The notes below the pieces were generated by a model, which was not told the origin of the DNA, ran no database searches, and worked only from the letters and a program-made list of their open reading frames with translations. DNA of 64,000 bases from assembly GCF_016757755.1 (NCBI RefSeq), contig NZ_CP068437.1:682001-746000 (forward strand), in the 5' to 3' direction. Positions 15,787-23,861 of this stretch are shown piece by piece; positions within the stretch are counted from its first letter, which is position 1; the number at the start of each line of letters is the position of its first letter. Source of the stretch: Shewanella sp. KX20019 (GTDB lineage: Bacteria; Pseudomonadota; Gammaproteobacteria; Enterobacterales; Shewanellaceae). The translations under genes were made by a program, and so were the position numbers.

Positions 15787-16407
15787 TTATGAGGCAGATT
15801 TTAGGTTTTTAATGGTTTTAGTGATAAATGCTATGGTTAAAGGTAAAGCGCAGATAATGAATACGGCGTAGCTGATAATGCAGTACTGAGCCATGTTCAA
15901 ACCAAACAGCGACCAGTCGTCTTCACCGCAAATACCCGATGGTGCGAACTCGAACGGTAGCCATTCATGCAGCGGTAAGCCCAGTGGGAATGTTGGCTCT
16001 AGTGAGCAAGCATTGGCGCCCTGACCTGATTGGAATAGATCGAGCCCGGTGTCAGCAGCGTGTGATGCCACATGTTGCCCTGAAAGAATAATGGCTTTAT
16101 CTAGGCCATAGATGATGCCGTACCAAGCGAGAACGAGACCCAAGAGCTTCAGCACGTTATGTTTTGGGTTCACCAATATAATGACCCCTGCAATCAGGAT
16201 GCAGAACTGGCTAAAACGGATGTAAACGCAGTTTTCACAGGGATCCATCTCCAGAAATACTTGAAAATAACCCATAGCCGAGCCAAGTAAGAACACGCAA
16301 GCTGCGACCATAACCACCCAGACTGTGCGAGCTTCTTGGGTTGCTTCTAGTGTTGGTAGTGGATTTGCCTTTAAGTCGGCAATCCACAGTTTGAGTTTAT
16401 TAAGCAT
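15787..16407 (-). CDS. dsbI: DsbI, quinone-dependent oxidase of DsbL, copy 1
   Basis: A 206-residue inner-membrane protein of the DsbB family with four predicted transmembrane helices. The redox Cys pairs are Cys57-Cys60 (D-P-C-E-N-C-V) and, in the second periplasmic loop, Cys134 and Cys160. DsbI re-oxidises DsbL and passes electrons to quinone. It lies 8 bases after dsbL with AGGGAG before its ATG. Protein and DNA are nearly the same as copy 2 (21277-21891) except for the last few residues. Unlike copy 2, no assT follows on the same strand; the transcript runs into a stretch with insertion-sequence debris. Confidence 0.9.
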   Translation of the reverse strand: MLNKLKLWIADLKANPLPTLEATQEARTVWVVMVAACVFLLGSAMGYFQVFLEMDPCENCVYIRFSQFCILIAGVIILVNPKHNVLKLLGLVLAWYGIIYGLDKAIILSGQHVASHAADTGLDLFQSGQGANACSLEPTFPLGLPLHEWLPFEFAPSGICGEDDWSLFGLNMAQYCIISYAVFIICALPLTIAFITKTIKNLKSAS

Positions 16408-16415
16408 GATGCTCC

Positions 16416-17018
16416 CTACAGGTTGTTCTTGATGGTTTCATCAAGGTTTGGCAATGAGGTGATTGTGCTGGTATCAATCATCTTGTTGCCGTTGACGACG
16501 ATGGCCGGAATACCTTTTTTCTTCGCAATAGTTAACGCAATTGTGCGGTCATAGGCGAGTTTCTCTTGTGCTTTTACAGAGCTAAGTGCGCTTTTAAATT
16601 CGGCTTGCGATATACCTGCAGCTTGTAGGCCAATGGCGGCGAGATTGCCCTTTATTGCCTTAGAACCTTTGACATCTTTAAGTTTTTTATCGTGAATGGC
16701 GGCGTACATGGCCATCTTGGCTTGCTTGTACTTAGCGTGGCTGATGGTGTCAGCAGCAGCTAAGACTTCACAAGATTCAACCCCAAGTTCGCCCTTATTC
16801 TCTAAGCAGATGGCTTGGAATTTTGTGCCAGATGGCAGGTTCTTGATAAGATTAGGTGTGACTGCTTTTTCGTATTTATAACAAAATGGACAGTAGACGG
16901 AGTAAACCTTCTGTACGGTATTATCTAGTGTAGGAGTATCTATTGTAATCACTTCAGCGGCAGAGGCTGTGAATGTCATAAATAGTGCAGCGGTTAGTGC
17001 GGTTAGTGATGTTTTCAT
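16416..17018 (-). CDS. dsbL: DsbL, AssT-dedicated thiol oxidase, copy 1
   Basis: A 200-residue periplasmic thioredoxin-fold protein with a signal peptide (about 1-20, ending A-S-A-A). The active site is Cys43-Pro-Phe-Cys46 (Y-C-P-F-C-Y-K-Y), and the cis-Pro loop is G-I-P-A (Pro171). Cys71 and Cys83 are a second, probably structural, pair. The short, DsbA-like form and the dsbI-assT neighbourhood identify it as DsbL, which forms the one disulfide in AssT. It differs from copy 2 by a single residue (Thr30 against Ala30), and by eye the two genes are about 97% identical in DNA. It is divergent from a TetR-type gene, with conserved regulatory palindromes between them. Confidence 0.9.
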   Translation of the reverse strand: MKTSLTALTAALFMTFTASAAEVITIDTPTLDNTVQKVYSVYCPFCYKYEKAVTPNLIKNLPSGTKFQAICLENKGELGVESCEVLAAADTISHAKYKQAKMAMYAAIHDKKLKDVKGSKAIKGNLAAIGLQAAGISQAEFKSALSSVKAQEKLAYDRTIALTIAKKKGIPAIVVNGNKMIDTSTITSLPNLDETIKNNL

Positions 17019-17135
17019 AAGTTCCTCAAAAGTTGTTCGATCTAGAATTAATTTCTGTCAATAATCATATTGTTTAGAGGGGACTTTTACTGTGATGAAA
17101 TTTACTGAAGAGGAGTAAGGATTGTACTCTATAAA

Positions 17136-17151
17136 CGTGACAAAAATCACG
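17136..17151. promoter_or_regulatory. Palindromic box CGTGA-N6-TCACG upstream of dsbL copy 1
   Basis: CGTGACAAAAATCACG has 5-bp perfect arms. The same arms occur with a different spacer at exactly the same distance (118 bases) upstream of dsbL copy 2 (22620-22635). The layout matches a CRP-type site (TGTGA-N6-TCACA, 8 of 10 arm bases), or it may bind the adjacent TetR protein. Confidence 0.6.
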
Positions 17152-17187
17152 AATATAGAAGCCTTATATCACACTTGCTATTAGTCG

Positions 17188-17203
17188 GTTGAAATTTATC
17201 ACA
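17188..17203. promoter_or_regulatory. Second conserved box GTTGA-N6-TCACA, copy 1
   Basis: GTTGAAATTTATCACA lies 170 bases upstream of dsbL. The matching box lies at 22672-22687 at the same distance from dsbL copy 2, with only the arms kept. A TGTGAT half-site 73 bases upstream of dsbL is also kept in both copies. Confidence 0.5.
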
Positions 17204-17293
17204 GTTCAGAGCATTTTCTTTGCAACCTCTCCAATAATCCGTATTTTATAACTTAAATAAATTTGTAAACAAAAGATTTATGTAGGTTGCTAT

Positions 17294-18067
17294 ATGCATA
17301 ACTATTTAAAAGAAAAGTCGGTTATAAGAGATCGAATATTAGTTGAGGCTAAAAGGCTAATAGTGGAGGAGGGCGTTTGTTCATTCAGGTTATCCAAGCT
17401 TCCCACTAGGTCAAAATGTTCGCCTAATACATTTTACAGTCATTTTAAATCTAGGGAAGATATAGTTGTAGCGCTATTTGTTGAACATGTAAATGATATA
17501 CTTATAAAGATAGATGTATTAATGGACATGGATGAACTAAGTAATAGAGAGAAGATAGTCTTTATCTTGATGTACGACATTATTAAATGTTGGTCAGCCG
17601 AGGAAGGAGATGTTTGCATTAATTTCTTGGGCGTGAATCCACATATATATGGGTTCTCAAGTTCGGAGTATGAAGGGAATATTAACGTTATATTCATTGA
17701 ATTGAAGGAGAGAGTTCAGGAACTATGGAGCAGATCTGTTAGAAGTGGTGAAATAGTATCAAGTAAAAAGGACATTGTTGCTTGTATTTTTTCACTGACT
17801 ACAGTCGGGCGCGGGAGTATCGCCGTTGGCCAAAATAAGTTCCTACGACAGCATGGTCATGATAATAATGGACAAGACAATAGAGTTGAAACTTTATTTA
17901 ATCTACTATGTTTAATTCTTAATACTTTGCAATGGGAGAATGTTCAAATTGTATCGTATAGCAAGATGCTTGACACCCTAACACCATTAGTTTCAACTGC
18001 TGCGGGAACAGTATTTAGGCATTGTAGGTTAAACTATGAAACGCTCAGTGAGCCTATAGAGCTTTGA
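17294..18067 (+). CDS. TetR-family regulator of the AssT/Dsb locus, copy 1
   Basis: A 257-residue protein with a TetR DNA-binding domain in residues ~12-60: R-D-R-I-L-V-E-A-K-R-L-I, then the helix-turn-helix around K-C-S-P-N-T-F-Y-S-H-F-K-S-R-E-D. The ligand domain (~70-257) is like that of its paralogue and has several shared Cys, e.g. in D-V-C-I-N-F-L-G-V-N-P-H. The gene is divergent from dsbL, so it probably controls both directions. By eye it is about 72% identical to the second copy (22859-23617), much less than the dsbL genes are to each other. The ligand is unknown; a phenol or aryl sulfate is the natural guess. The region before the ATG has TAGG as a weak ribosome-binding site. Confidence 0.8.
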   Translation: MHNYLKEKSVIRDRILVEAKRLIVEEGVCSFRLSKLPTRSKCSPNTFYSHFKSREDIVVALFVEHVNDILIKIDVLMDMDELSNREKIVFILMYDIIKCWSAEEGDVCINFLGVNPHIYGFSSSEYEGNINVIFIELKERVQELWSRSVRSGEIVSSKKDIVACIFSLTTVGRGSIAVGQNKFLRQHGHDNNGQDNRVETLFNLLCLILNTLQWENVQIVSYSKMLDTLTPLVSTAAGTVFRHCRLNYETLSEPIEL

Positions 18068-18652
18068 AATGGCAATTTTCATTATTTTGCTTTTAAATTG
18101 ATACTCTACTTCTCCATTAACAAAATTATATTACAAATATTACAGGTTTTGGCCCTCGTTTTGCTGAATTTTGGTAGCCCATTTGCATAACACTATGGTA
18201 ATAATTAAGTTGGTTGGCTTTTATTTACTGCACATTTGAAATCATATGGCTAACTACAGCTTGGTCGTCAGTGTTCAGCGTAACCTATTCGCCATCAACG
18301 TTTGTTATATGCAGAACCGGTAAAATCTAAGTCGTCACCTGTCCCTGAGAGGTTAGGGGGGCGCAACAATAGATGGACGAGAGTTTTCAGATAGAGGAAG
18401 TCAGATCTGATCTTCAGTATGGGACTGAGCATAGTCAGAAATAGACGAAGGCATACCTGCAGAGCGGCCATTTAATTTGAACGTGTGGTCATTGTCGCTC
18501 CACTGGAGGCTAGTATGAGTCTTTTGAGCTTCCTACTTTAAGGCGGCATTGCCACCAGAGCCCTGTCCACCCTAGCGCACAACTCTGCATTCGGTGGTAT
18601 TTTCAAGGTTAATCCCGCCTTTGACTGTAGAGATTAAAGACGGGGATCATTA
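18068..18652. other. Intergenic region with possible decayed coding sequence
   Basis: A 585-base gap between convergent tetR copy 1 and the second channel gene. No intact gene is seen. On the minus strand between ~18640 and ~18410, a frame interrupted by a few stops reads through segments such as W-S-D-N-D-H-T-F-K-L-N-G-R-S-A-G-M-P. This looks like protein sequence but I cannot name it. The G+C content is higher than in the flanking A+T-rich spacer. Confidence 0.3.
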
Positions 18653-19435
18653 TTAGAAAGTGATAGAGGTCGTCAGCACCATCATATCTGCCTTACCTGA
18701 TTTGTACCCGAACCAGCTATCAAGCTGACGAAGGGTAATTCCCGCCGAGATAGACTTATTGAAATGATAATTTAAGGCTAAATCGAGACGATAACCCGAG
18801 TCATGCTGTTTACCGTCTAAGCTATCGGTATAGCCGACAGCATGCTCTTCATCACGCTCAAATACGCCATTGTATAGAAATTTAACCGCCCATTTGTCTG
18901 ATATTGGGTACTGCAGGGTGGCATTAAGTGCATACCCCGAGAAGCCGGTGAACTTGGCACCTGCGTTATCAATACTGACATAGTTAGCACCTGCGCCGAT
19001 ATTGGCTTTGGCATCGCCAAACTTCATATCGTATGAAAGCCCTAGCTTCATGTTGTTTTCATAACCATTGGTGTTAGTGAAAAAGAACTCATCGACCATA
19101 TAGTTAAGCCCCGGCACGAACCCAGTCTTTATGTGCGCCGCACCGGCAAACTTAAAGGTGCTCCATGCCTCTCCAAATACTTCGCCTTGGGGATCGGATG
19201 ATGACTGCTCCAAGTTTTCAAAAATACCAACGGTGACTATTCTGCCCCAGTCTTTGGCGCGCACGTTAGCAACGGTCAGTAGCGTTCTATCAAACTGGTT
19301 TTTGTTTTCATCCAAACTGTCACTGCTATGGGCAATATATCCGGCTGTCACGGTGGTGAAATCATTGGCTGAGACGCCAAAGCTACAGAACCCTGCGATC
19401 ACAGCGGGGATTGCTACTTTTAATGCCTTGTTCAT
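18653..19435 (-). CDS. Tsx/OmpK-like outer-membrane channel paired with assT copy 2
   Basis: A 260-residue protein with a signal peptide (M-N-K-A-L-K-V ... V-S-A-N, about 23 residues), beta-strand repeats and a C-terminal T-S-I-T-F ending in Phe. The pattern fits the nucleoside-specific channel family Tsx/OmpK, 12-stranded barrels of about this size. It follows assT copy 2 by 56 bases, after a hairpin terminator that would let only part of the transcript through. I infer uptake or release of aryl sulfates or phenols across the outer membrane. The substrate is not shown by sequence, and Tsx relatives carry nucleosides. AGGA before the ATG supports the start. Confidence 0.65.
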   Translation of the reverse strand: MNKALKVAIPAVIAGFCSFGVSANDFTTVTAGYIAHSSDSLDENKNQFDRTLLTVANVRAKDWGRIVTVGIFENLEQSSSDPQGEVFGEAWSTFKFAGAAHIKTGFVPGLNYMVDEFFFTNTNGYENNMKLGLSYDMKFGDAKANIGAGANYVSIDNAGAKFTGFSGYALNATLQYPISDKWAVKFLYNGVFERDEEHAVGYTDSLDGKQHDSGYRLDLALNYHFNKSISAGITLRQLDSWFGYKSGKADMMVLTTSITF

Positions 19436-19451
19436 ATACTTAATCCTATAA

Positions 19452-19474
19452 AAAAGGGGCGCTAAGGCCCCTTT
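19452..19474 (-). terminator. Terminator/attenuator between assT copy 2 and its channel gene
   Basis: On the minus strand AAAGGGG and CCCCTTT pair around a short G+C-rich loop and are followed by a T-run. It lies 17 bases before the channel start codon, inside the operon, so it should reduce channel expression relative to assT. Confidence 0.65.
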
Positions 19475-19491
19475 ACAACATTTATTGGTGA

Positions 19492-21267
19492 TTACTTACC
19501 GAACTGACTCGTTAGGTTCACTAAGCTGGCGCGGTAATGTGGTGTGTTAGGCTTTTCAGATAACACATCAATCTCAACTTTCACCTTGCCATCAGCATGG
19601 CCAATCTCGTTGATCTTGCCGATGGTGCGCTCACCTGGGTTGTATAGGTGAATTGCAGCACTAAAACCAAACATGGTGTCTTTGTCTTCCATGTATTCAA
19701 CATTTGAGGTGATAGCGCTGTACCAGTCATAGCCACGCTCTTTACCATATTCCCAGACTTGCTCGATGGTCATATCGTCTTCGTTAATTTTGTATTCAAC
19801 GTAGCGGCTGTATTTCATGCTGGCTAACGCAGGCTGTTCATGACCACGACCATCGCCATTATCAAACACGGTTAGGTTGCCGTTTGAATTGTTTAGCCAA
19901 GCAGTGTGCTGGGTGTAAGTAAAATCAAAGTCACCTTCACAAACACCTTTCTCAGTACACTTGATCTTGTTGCCGTTTGAATCGACTGGAGTCAGTACTT
20001 TCTTAGCCAACTCTTCGTTCCAGCCTTCGCGTGGCGCTTGGATCCAGACCACTTCTTTATCGCGGTTAATTTTCGCTACACCTTGGTGGCGTAAGGATAC
20101 GATAATGCCATCACCCTTTGGGTCGTACTCGATTGAGTTGATGTGCGCCCAGTTACGACCAGCGCCAATGCCTGGAATATCGCCATAAGGGGCATCGATT
20201 TCCATCTCTGCCGTTTGACCTAACTGGTCCAGATCAACGTTCAAACAAACCGCGCCCATATCGAGTGCTTCAAGCAGTGCATCGCGGTATGGATCAAGAA
20301 TTGTTGCCACGTTCCAAACATCGACTAGATTGCCGCTTTGATCCATTTCGAGCACATGATCTCGAACGGTATGAACCACATCACCACGATCGTTAATGTA
20401 GTTTGCCTTTGCCGCACGCACTAAGGTGTGGCCATTTGGCATCACATTATGCTCATGCGACGCATCAACGTAGCCGCGAGGCAGACGCTTTGAATCAATT
20501 TGCCCTAACAGGTTAAAGGTACCGTAGCGTTGGCCCTGTACGAAGGTATAACTGCCATTGCCTGTGTCTTGGAAGCCCATCAAATAACCGCGCTTCTCGA
20601 TATCTAAGCTGGTGGCATCATAAGTGGCATCTTGGTTTAACCACCAACGTACTTCACCTTCAGTATCGATAACGTAGGTCATTGGCGGGTTTTCAAAAGG
20701 CAGTGCGCCCATGGCTGGCGAGCCTTCAAAAATGCCAGCGTCTTTACTTTTTTGACCAGACCAGTGCAGATCTGAACCTTGCTGGTTGTAGGTGTGAGAA
20801 TTCACCAGATATAGGCGATCTTCAAAACCTTCGGCAACCTTCTTAACCTGAACTTCATGCAAGGCAGAAACGTTGCGGTTATCCATGTAGTTGTTAACGA
20901 TTGCACCAGTCAGTGCTTTGTATGTTTCGGAGACTTTCTTACCGTCTAACTTGTAGGTGACTTCAACCACATTGCTGTGGTTAGCATACAGACCAAATAC
21001 GGGAATACCGTCGTGAGTGTTAATGGTTTGCTGGCCAACAGGGTATTTGATATCAACACCGTCGCGCCCCTTACCTTTAACTGTGACAACCACATCAGTT
21101 GGCTGCTTACTGTGCAGGTCGATAAGCGCCGTTAGCGGCGAGTTTCCGTAAGGGTTAACAAGTACCGCGCCAAGTTGGCCTACGGCTGGTGCAGGCATAA
21201 AGCCCGCTGCCGATGCACCTAAAGAGATAGCGGCAATAGCCGTTGCTAAAATAGTTTTCTTTAACAT
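19492..21267 (-). CDS. assT: Arylsulfate sulfotransferase AssT, copy 2
   Basis: A 591-residue PAPS-independent sulfotransferase with a signal peptide (about 1-20, ending G-A-S-A). Catalytic and substrate residues are conserved: His271 (A-S-H-E-H), His375 (N-W-A-H-I-N), Arg393 (L-R-H-Q) and the transient sulfo-His454 (Y-T-Q-H-T-A-W). Cys437 and Cys443 (K-C-T-E-K-G-V-C) are the DsbL-made disulfide. It is last but one in a four-gene operon, dsbL-dsbI-assT-channel, with only 9 bases to dsbI. This is the same functional trio as in uropathogenic E. coli, though there assT comes first. Its base composition is closer to the core genome than that of copy 1. Specificity for particular phenols cannot be read from the sequence. 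Confidence 0.94.
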   Translation of the reverse strand: MLKKTILATAIAAISLGASAAGFMPAPAVGQLGAVLVNPYGNSPLTALIDLHSKQPTDVVVTVKGKGRDGVDIKYPVGQQTINTHDGIPVFGLYANHSNVVEVTYKLDGKKVSETYKALTGAIVNNYMDNRNVSALHEVQVKKVAEGFEDRLYLVNSHTYNQQGSDLHWSGQKSKDAGIFEGSPAMGALPFENPPMTYVIDTEGEVRWWLNQDATYDATSLDIEKRGYLMGFQDTGNGSYTFVQGQRYGTFNLLGQIDSKRLPRGYVDASHEHNVMPNGHTLVRAAKANYINDRGDVVHTVRDHVLEMDQSGNLVDVWNVATILDPYRDALLEALDMGAVCLNVDLDQLGQTAEMEIDAPYGDIPGIGAGRNWAHINSIEYDPKGDGIIVSLRHQGVAKINRDKEVVWIQAPREGWNEELAKKVLTPVDSNGNKIKCTEKGVCEGDFDFTYTQHTAWLNNSNGNLTVFDNGDGRGHEQPALASMKYSRYVEYKINEDDMTIEQVWEYGKERGYDWYSAITSNVEYMEDKDTMFGFSAAIHLYNPGERTIGKINEIGHADGKVKVEIDVLSEKPNTPHYRASLVNLTSQFGK

Positions 21268-21276
21268 GATGTAATC

Positions 21277-21891
21277 CTATTTATTTCGGTTTTTTAATGT
21301 TTTAGTGATAAATGCAATGGTTAAAGGTAAAGCGCAGATAATGAATACGGCGTAGCTGATAATGCAGTACTGAGCCATGTTCAAGCCAAATAGCGACCAG
21401 TCGTCTTCACCGCAAATACCCGATGGAGCAAACTCGAATGGTAGCCATTCATGTAAAGGTAAGCCGAGTGGAAATGTGGGTTCTAGTGAACAAGCATTAG
21501 CGCCTTGACCCGATTGGAATAGATCCAAACCAGTGTCGGCAGCGTGGGAGGCCACATGTTGCCCAGAAAGAATAATCGCTTTATCTAGGCCGTAGATGAT
21601 GCCGTACCAAGCGAGAATAAGCCCCACAATCTTCAGCACGTTATGCTTTGGGTTCACCAATATGATGACTCCTGCAATCAGGATGCAGAACTGACTGAAG
21701 CGGATGTAAACGCAGTTTTCACACGGATCCATCTCAAGAAATACTTGAAAATATCCCATCGCCGAACCCAGTAGGAACACGCAAGCTGCGACCATAACCA
21801 CCCAGACTGTGCGAGCTTCTTGGGTTGCTTCTAAGGTTGGCAGTGGATTTGCTTTTAAGTCAGCAATCCACTGTTTGAGTTTATTAAGCAT
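21277..21891 (-). CDS. dsbI: DsbI, quinone-dependent oxidase of DsbL, copy 2
   Basis: A 204-residue DsbB-family membrane protein with four predicted helices. It has Cys57-Cys60 in the first periplasmic loop and Cys134 plus Cys160 in the second. The ATG at 21891 has AGGAG at the right distance and leaves the same 8-base gap to dsbL as in copy 1; a GTG two codons upstream is less likely. The two proteins differ mainly in a few residues and in the C-terminal tail (T-L-K-N-R-N-K here). It passes electrons from DsbL to quinone. It is followed 9 bases later by assT copy 2, so this is the complete operon of the two. Confidence 0.9.
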   Translation of the reverse strand: MLNKLKQWIADLKANPLPTLEATQEARTVWVVMVAACVFLLGSAMGYFQVFLEMDPCENCVYIRFSQFCILIAGVIILVNPKHNVLKIVGLILAWYGIIYGLDKAIILSGQHVASHAADTGLDLFQSGQGANACSLEPTFPLGLPLHEWLPFEFAPSGICGEDDWSLFGLNMAQYCIISYAVFIICALPLTIAFITKTLKNRNK

Positions 21892-21899
21892 GATCACTC

Positions 21900-22502
21900 C
21901 TACAGGTTGTTCTTGATGGTTTCATCAAGGTTTGGCAATGAGGTAATCGTGCTGGTATCAATCATCTTGTTGCCGTTAACCACTATCGCCGGAATGCCTT
22001 TTTTCTTCGCAATGGTTAACGCAATTGTGCGGTCATAGGCGAGTTTCTCTTGTGCTTTTACAGAGCTAAGTGCGCTTTTAAATTCGGCTTGCGATATACC
22101 GGCAGCTTGTAGGCCAATGGCGGCGAGATTGCCCTTTATTGCCTTAGAACCTTTGACATCTTTAAGTTTTTTATCGTGAATGGCGGCGTACATGGCCATC
22201 TTGGCTTGCTTGTACTTAGCGTGGCTGATGGTGTCGGCAGCAGCTAAGACTTCACAAGATTCAACCCCAAGTTCGCCCTTATTCTCTAAGCAGATGGCTT
22301 GGAATTTGGTGCCCGATGGCAGGTTCTTGATAAGGTTAGGTGTGACTGCTTTTTCGTATTTATAACAAAATGGACAGTAGACGGAGTAAACCTTCTGTAC
22401 GGTATTATCTAGTGCAGGAGTATCTATTGTAATCACTTCAGCGGCAGAGGCTGTGAATGTCATAAATAGTGCAGCGGTTAAAGCGGTTAGTGATGTTTTC
22501 AT
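21900..22502 (-). CDS. dsbL: DsbL, AssT-dedicated thiol oxidase, copy 2
   Basis: A 200-residue periplasmic oxidase with the same features as copy 1: signal peptide, Cys43-Pro-Phe-Cys46 active site, cis-Pro171 and the Cys71/Cys83 pair. The DNA differs from copy 1 at roughly 16-17 scattered, mostly synonymous positions. It is the first gene of the dsbL-dsbI-assT-channel operon and is divergent from the second TetR-type gene. Having two nearly identical DsbL proteins and two diverged AssT substrates suggests that either DsbL can serve both enzymes. Confidence 0.9.
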   Translation of the reverse strand: MKTSLTALTAALFMTFTASAAEVITIDTPALDNTVQKVYSVYCPFCYKYEKAVTPNLIKNLPSGTKFQAICLENKGELGVESCEVLAAADTISHAKYKQAKMAMYAAIHDKKLKDVKGSKAIKGNLAAIGLQAAGISQAEFKSALSSVKAQEKLAYDRTIALTIAKKKGIPAIVVNGNKMIDTSTITSLPNLDETIKNNL

Positions 22503-22619
22503 AGTGCCCTCAAAAATCCTTCGATATAGAATTAATTTCTGTTGACAATGTTATTTTCTTCCTGAAATGATTTCTGTGATGGGATTTACTGCTAAAGGGA
22601 AAGTTTTATACCCGGGTAT

Positions 22620-22635
22620 CGTGATGGTAATCACG
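22620..22635. promoter_or_regulatory. Palindromic box CGTGA-N6-TCACG upstream of dsbL copy 2
   Basis: CGTGATGGTAATCACG keeps both 5-bp arms of the copy 1 box while the six-base spacer has changed, 118 bases upstream of dsbL in both copies. Conservation of arms only is the mark of a protein-binding site. Confidence 0.6.
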
Positions 22636-22671
22636 CCTGAAAAAGCCCTGAGTCTCAATTGTTAATAGCTG

Positions 22672-22687
22672 GTTGAAACCGGTCACA
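22672..22687. promoter_or_regulatory. Second conserved box GTTGA-N6-TCACA, copy 2
   Basis: GTTGAAACCGGTCACA has the same arms and the same 170-base distance to dsbL as the box at 17188-17203. CRP or the TetR-type neighbour are the candidates for binding. Confidence 0.5.
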
Positions 22688-22858
22688 ATTTCAGTTTGTT
22701 TCTCTGTAATGGTTATTATCTTTAGTGATATATTCTTTAAGGGTTTGGAGTGTTAGCTGGTTGTATCTTGTTGAAACATTAGTGGTTTTGTTCAGCTGTC
22801 TTGTGAGGGCTTTGGTGAGAGTTCATGTACGCACTGTGGTTTTAGTGGAGGTTGCAAA

Positions 22859-23617
22859 ATGCATAATCATTTAAAAACGAAGTCGGTAACAAGAGATAAA
22901 ATTTTGGCGGAAGCCAAAAAGCTAATTTTAAAAGAGGGGGTTTGTTCATTCCGGCTTTCTCAAATTCCAGCTAAAGCCAAATGCTCGCCAAAAACATTTT
23001 ATAGTCACTTTAAATCTCGAGAAGACATCGTTGTCGCATTATTCGTTGAGCATGTAAATGATATTCTAGTTAAAACAGACATGATTATGGGCATGGATGA
23101 ACTCAGTAATAAAGAGAAAATAGTCTATACGCTAATGTACGATATAGTGCAGTGTTGGTCGGCTAAAGAGGGCGCTGTTTGTATCAATTTCTTAGGTGTT
23201 AACCCGCATGTATATGGTGTCTCTAGTTCGGAGTATGAAGGCAATCTGAGCGTTATATTCATCGAGTTAAGAGCAAGGGTTCAAACGCTGTGGGGATGGG
23301 CCGTTAAAAGTGGTGAACTCCTATCCAGTAAGGATGAAATCGTCGATTGTATCTTCTCGATGAGGACGATTGAGCGGGGTAGTATCGTCATTGGGCAAAA
23401 TAAATTCTTACGTCAAAATGGCCACGATAACAGAGTTGAAACGGTGTTTAACTTACTGTGTTTAGCGGCAAATACGCTAAAATGGGAAGGCAATCAGATA
23501 ATGTCCTATAGCAAGATGCTTGATACCATAACGCCCTTAGTTGAAACCGCAGCAGGGACAACATTTAAGCATTGCAGAATAAATTATGAAACGCTTAATG
23601 AACCGATAGAGCTTTAA
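22859..23617 (+). CDS. TetR-family regulator of the AssT/Dsb locus, copy 2
   Basis: A 252-residue paralogue of the regulator at 17294-18067. The TetR helix-turn-helix is at residues ~12-60 (K-C-S-P-K-T-F-Y-S-H-F-K-S-R-E-D, with recognition-helix changes N to K relative to copy 1). The ligand domain keeps V-C-I-N-F-L-G-V-N-P-H and the C-terminal N-E-P-I-E-L. It lacks the short N-N-G-Q-D insertion of copy 1. GGAGG lies at a good distance before the ATG, stronger than in copy 1. It is divergent from the complete dsbL-dsbI-assT-channel operon and so is the likely local regulator. Confidence 0.82.
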   Translation: MHNHLKTKSVTRDKILAEAKKLILKEGVCSFRLSQIPAKAKCSPKTFYSHFKSREDIVVALFVEHVNDILVKTDMIMGMDELSNKEKIVYTLMYDIVQCWSAKEGAVCINFLGVNPHVYGVSSSEYEGNLSVIFIELRARVQTLWGWAVKSGELLSSKDEIVDCIFSMRTIERGSIVIGQNKFLRQNGHDNRVETVFNLLCLAANTLKWEGNQIMSYSKMLDTITPLVETAAGTTFKHCRINYETLNEPIEL

Positions 23618-23861
23618 ATTATGATTTATACTCGGGCGGAATGGCACTCTGTTATTCCCTAAATGAGTAGCCTTATTCTGTTCACTTTATTACCTTTGAA
23701 AACAGCCTCCTGTCTTTTCAGCCGATAAATCTGAGCACTAAACAATCTGCTAACTTGATAGTGGCAACGTATCAACGGCTATGATCTGTGTAGTGACTAT
23801 TGTAATTTGTTGATTTGCAGATGCTAATTGTCATTATGTGTTACCTGCCTTTTATTTCTAG

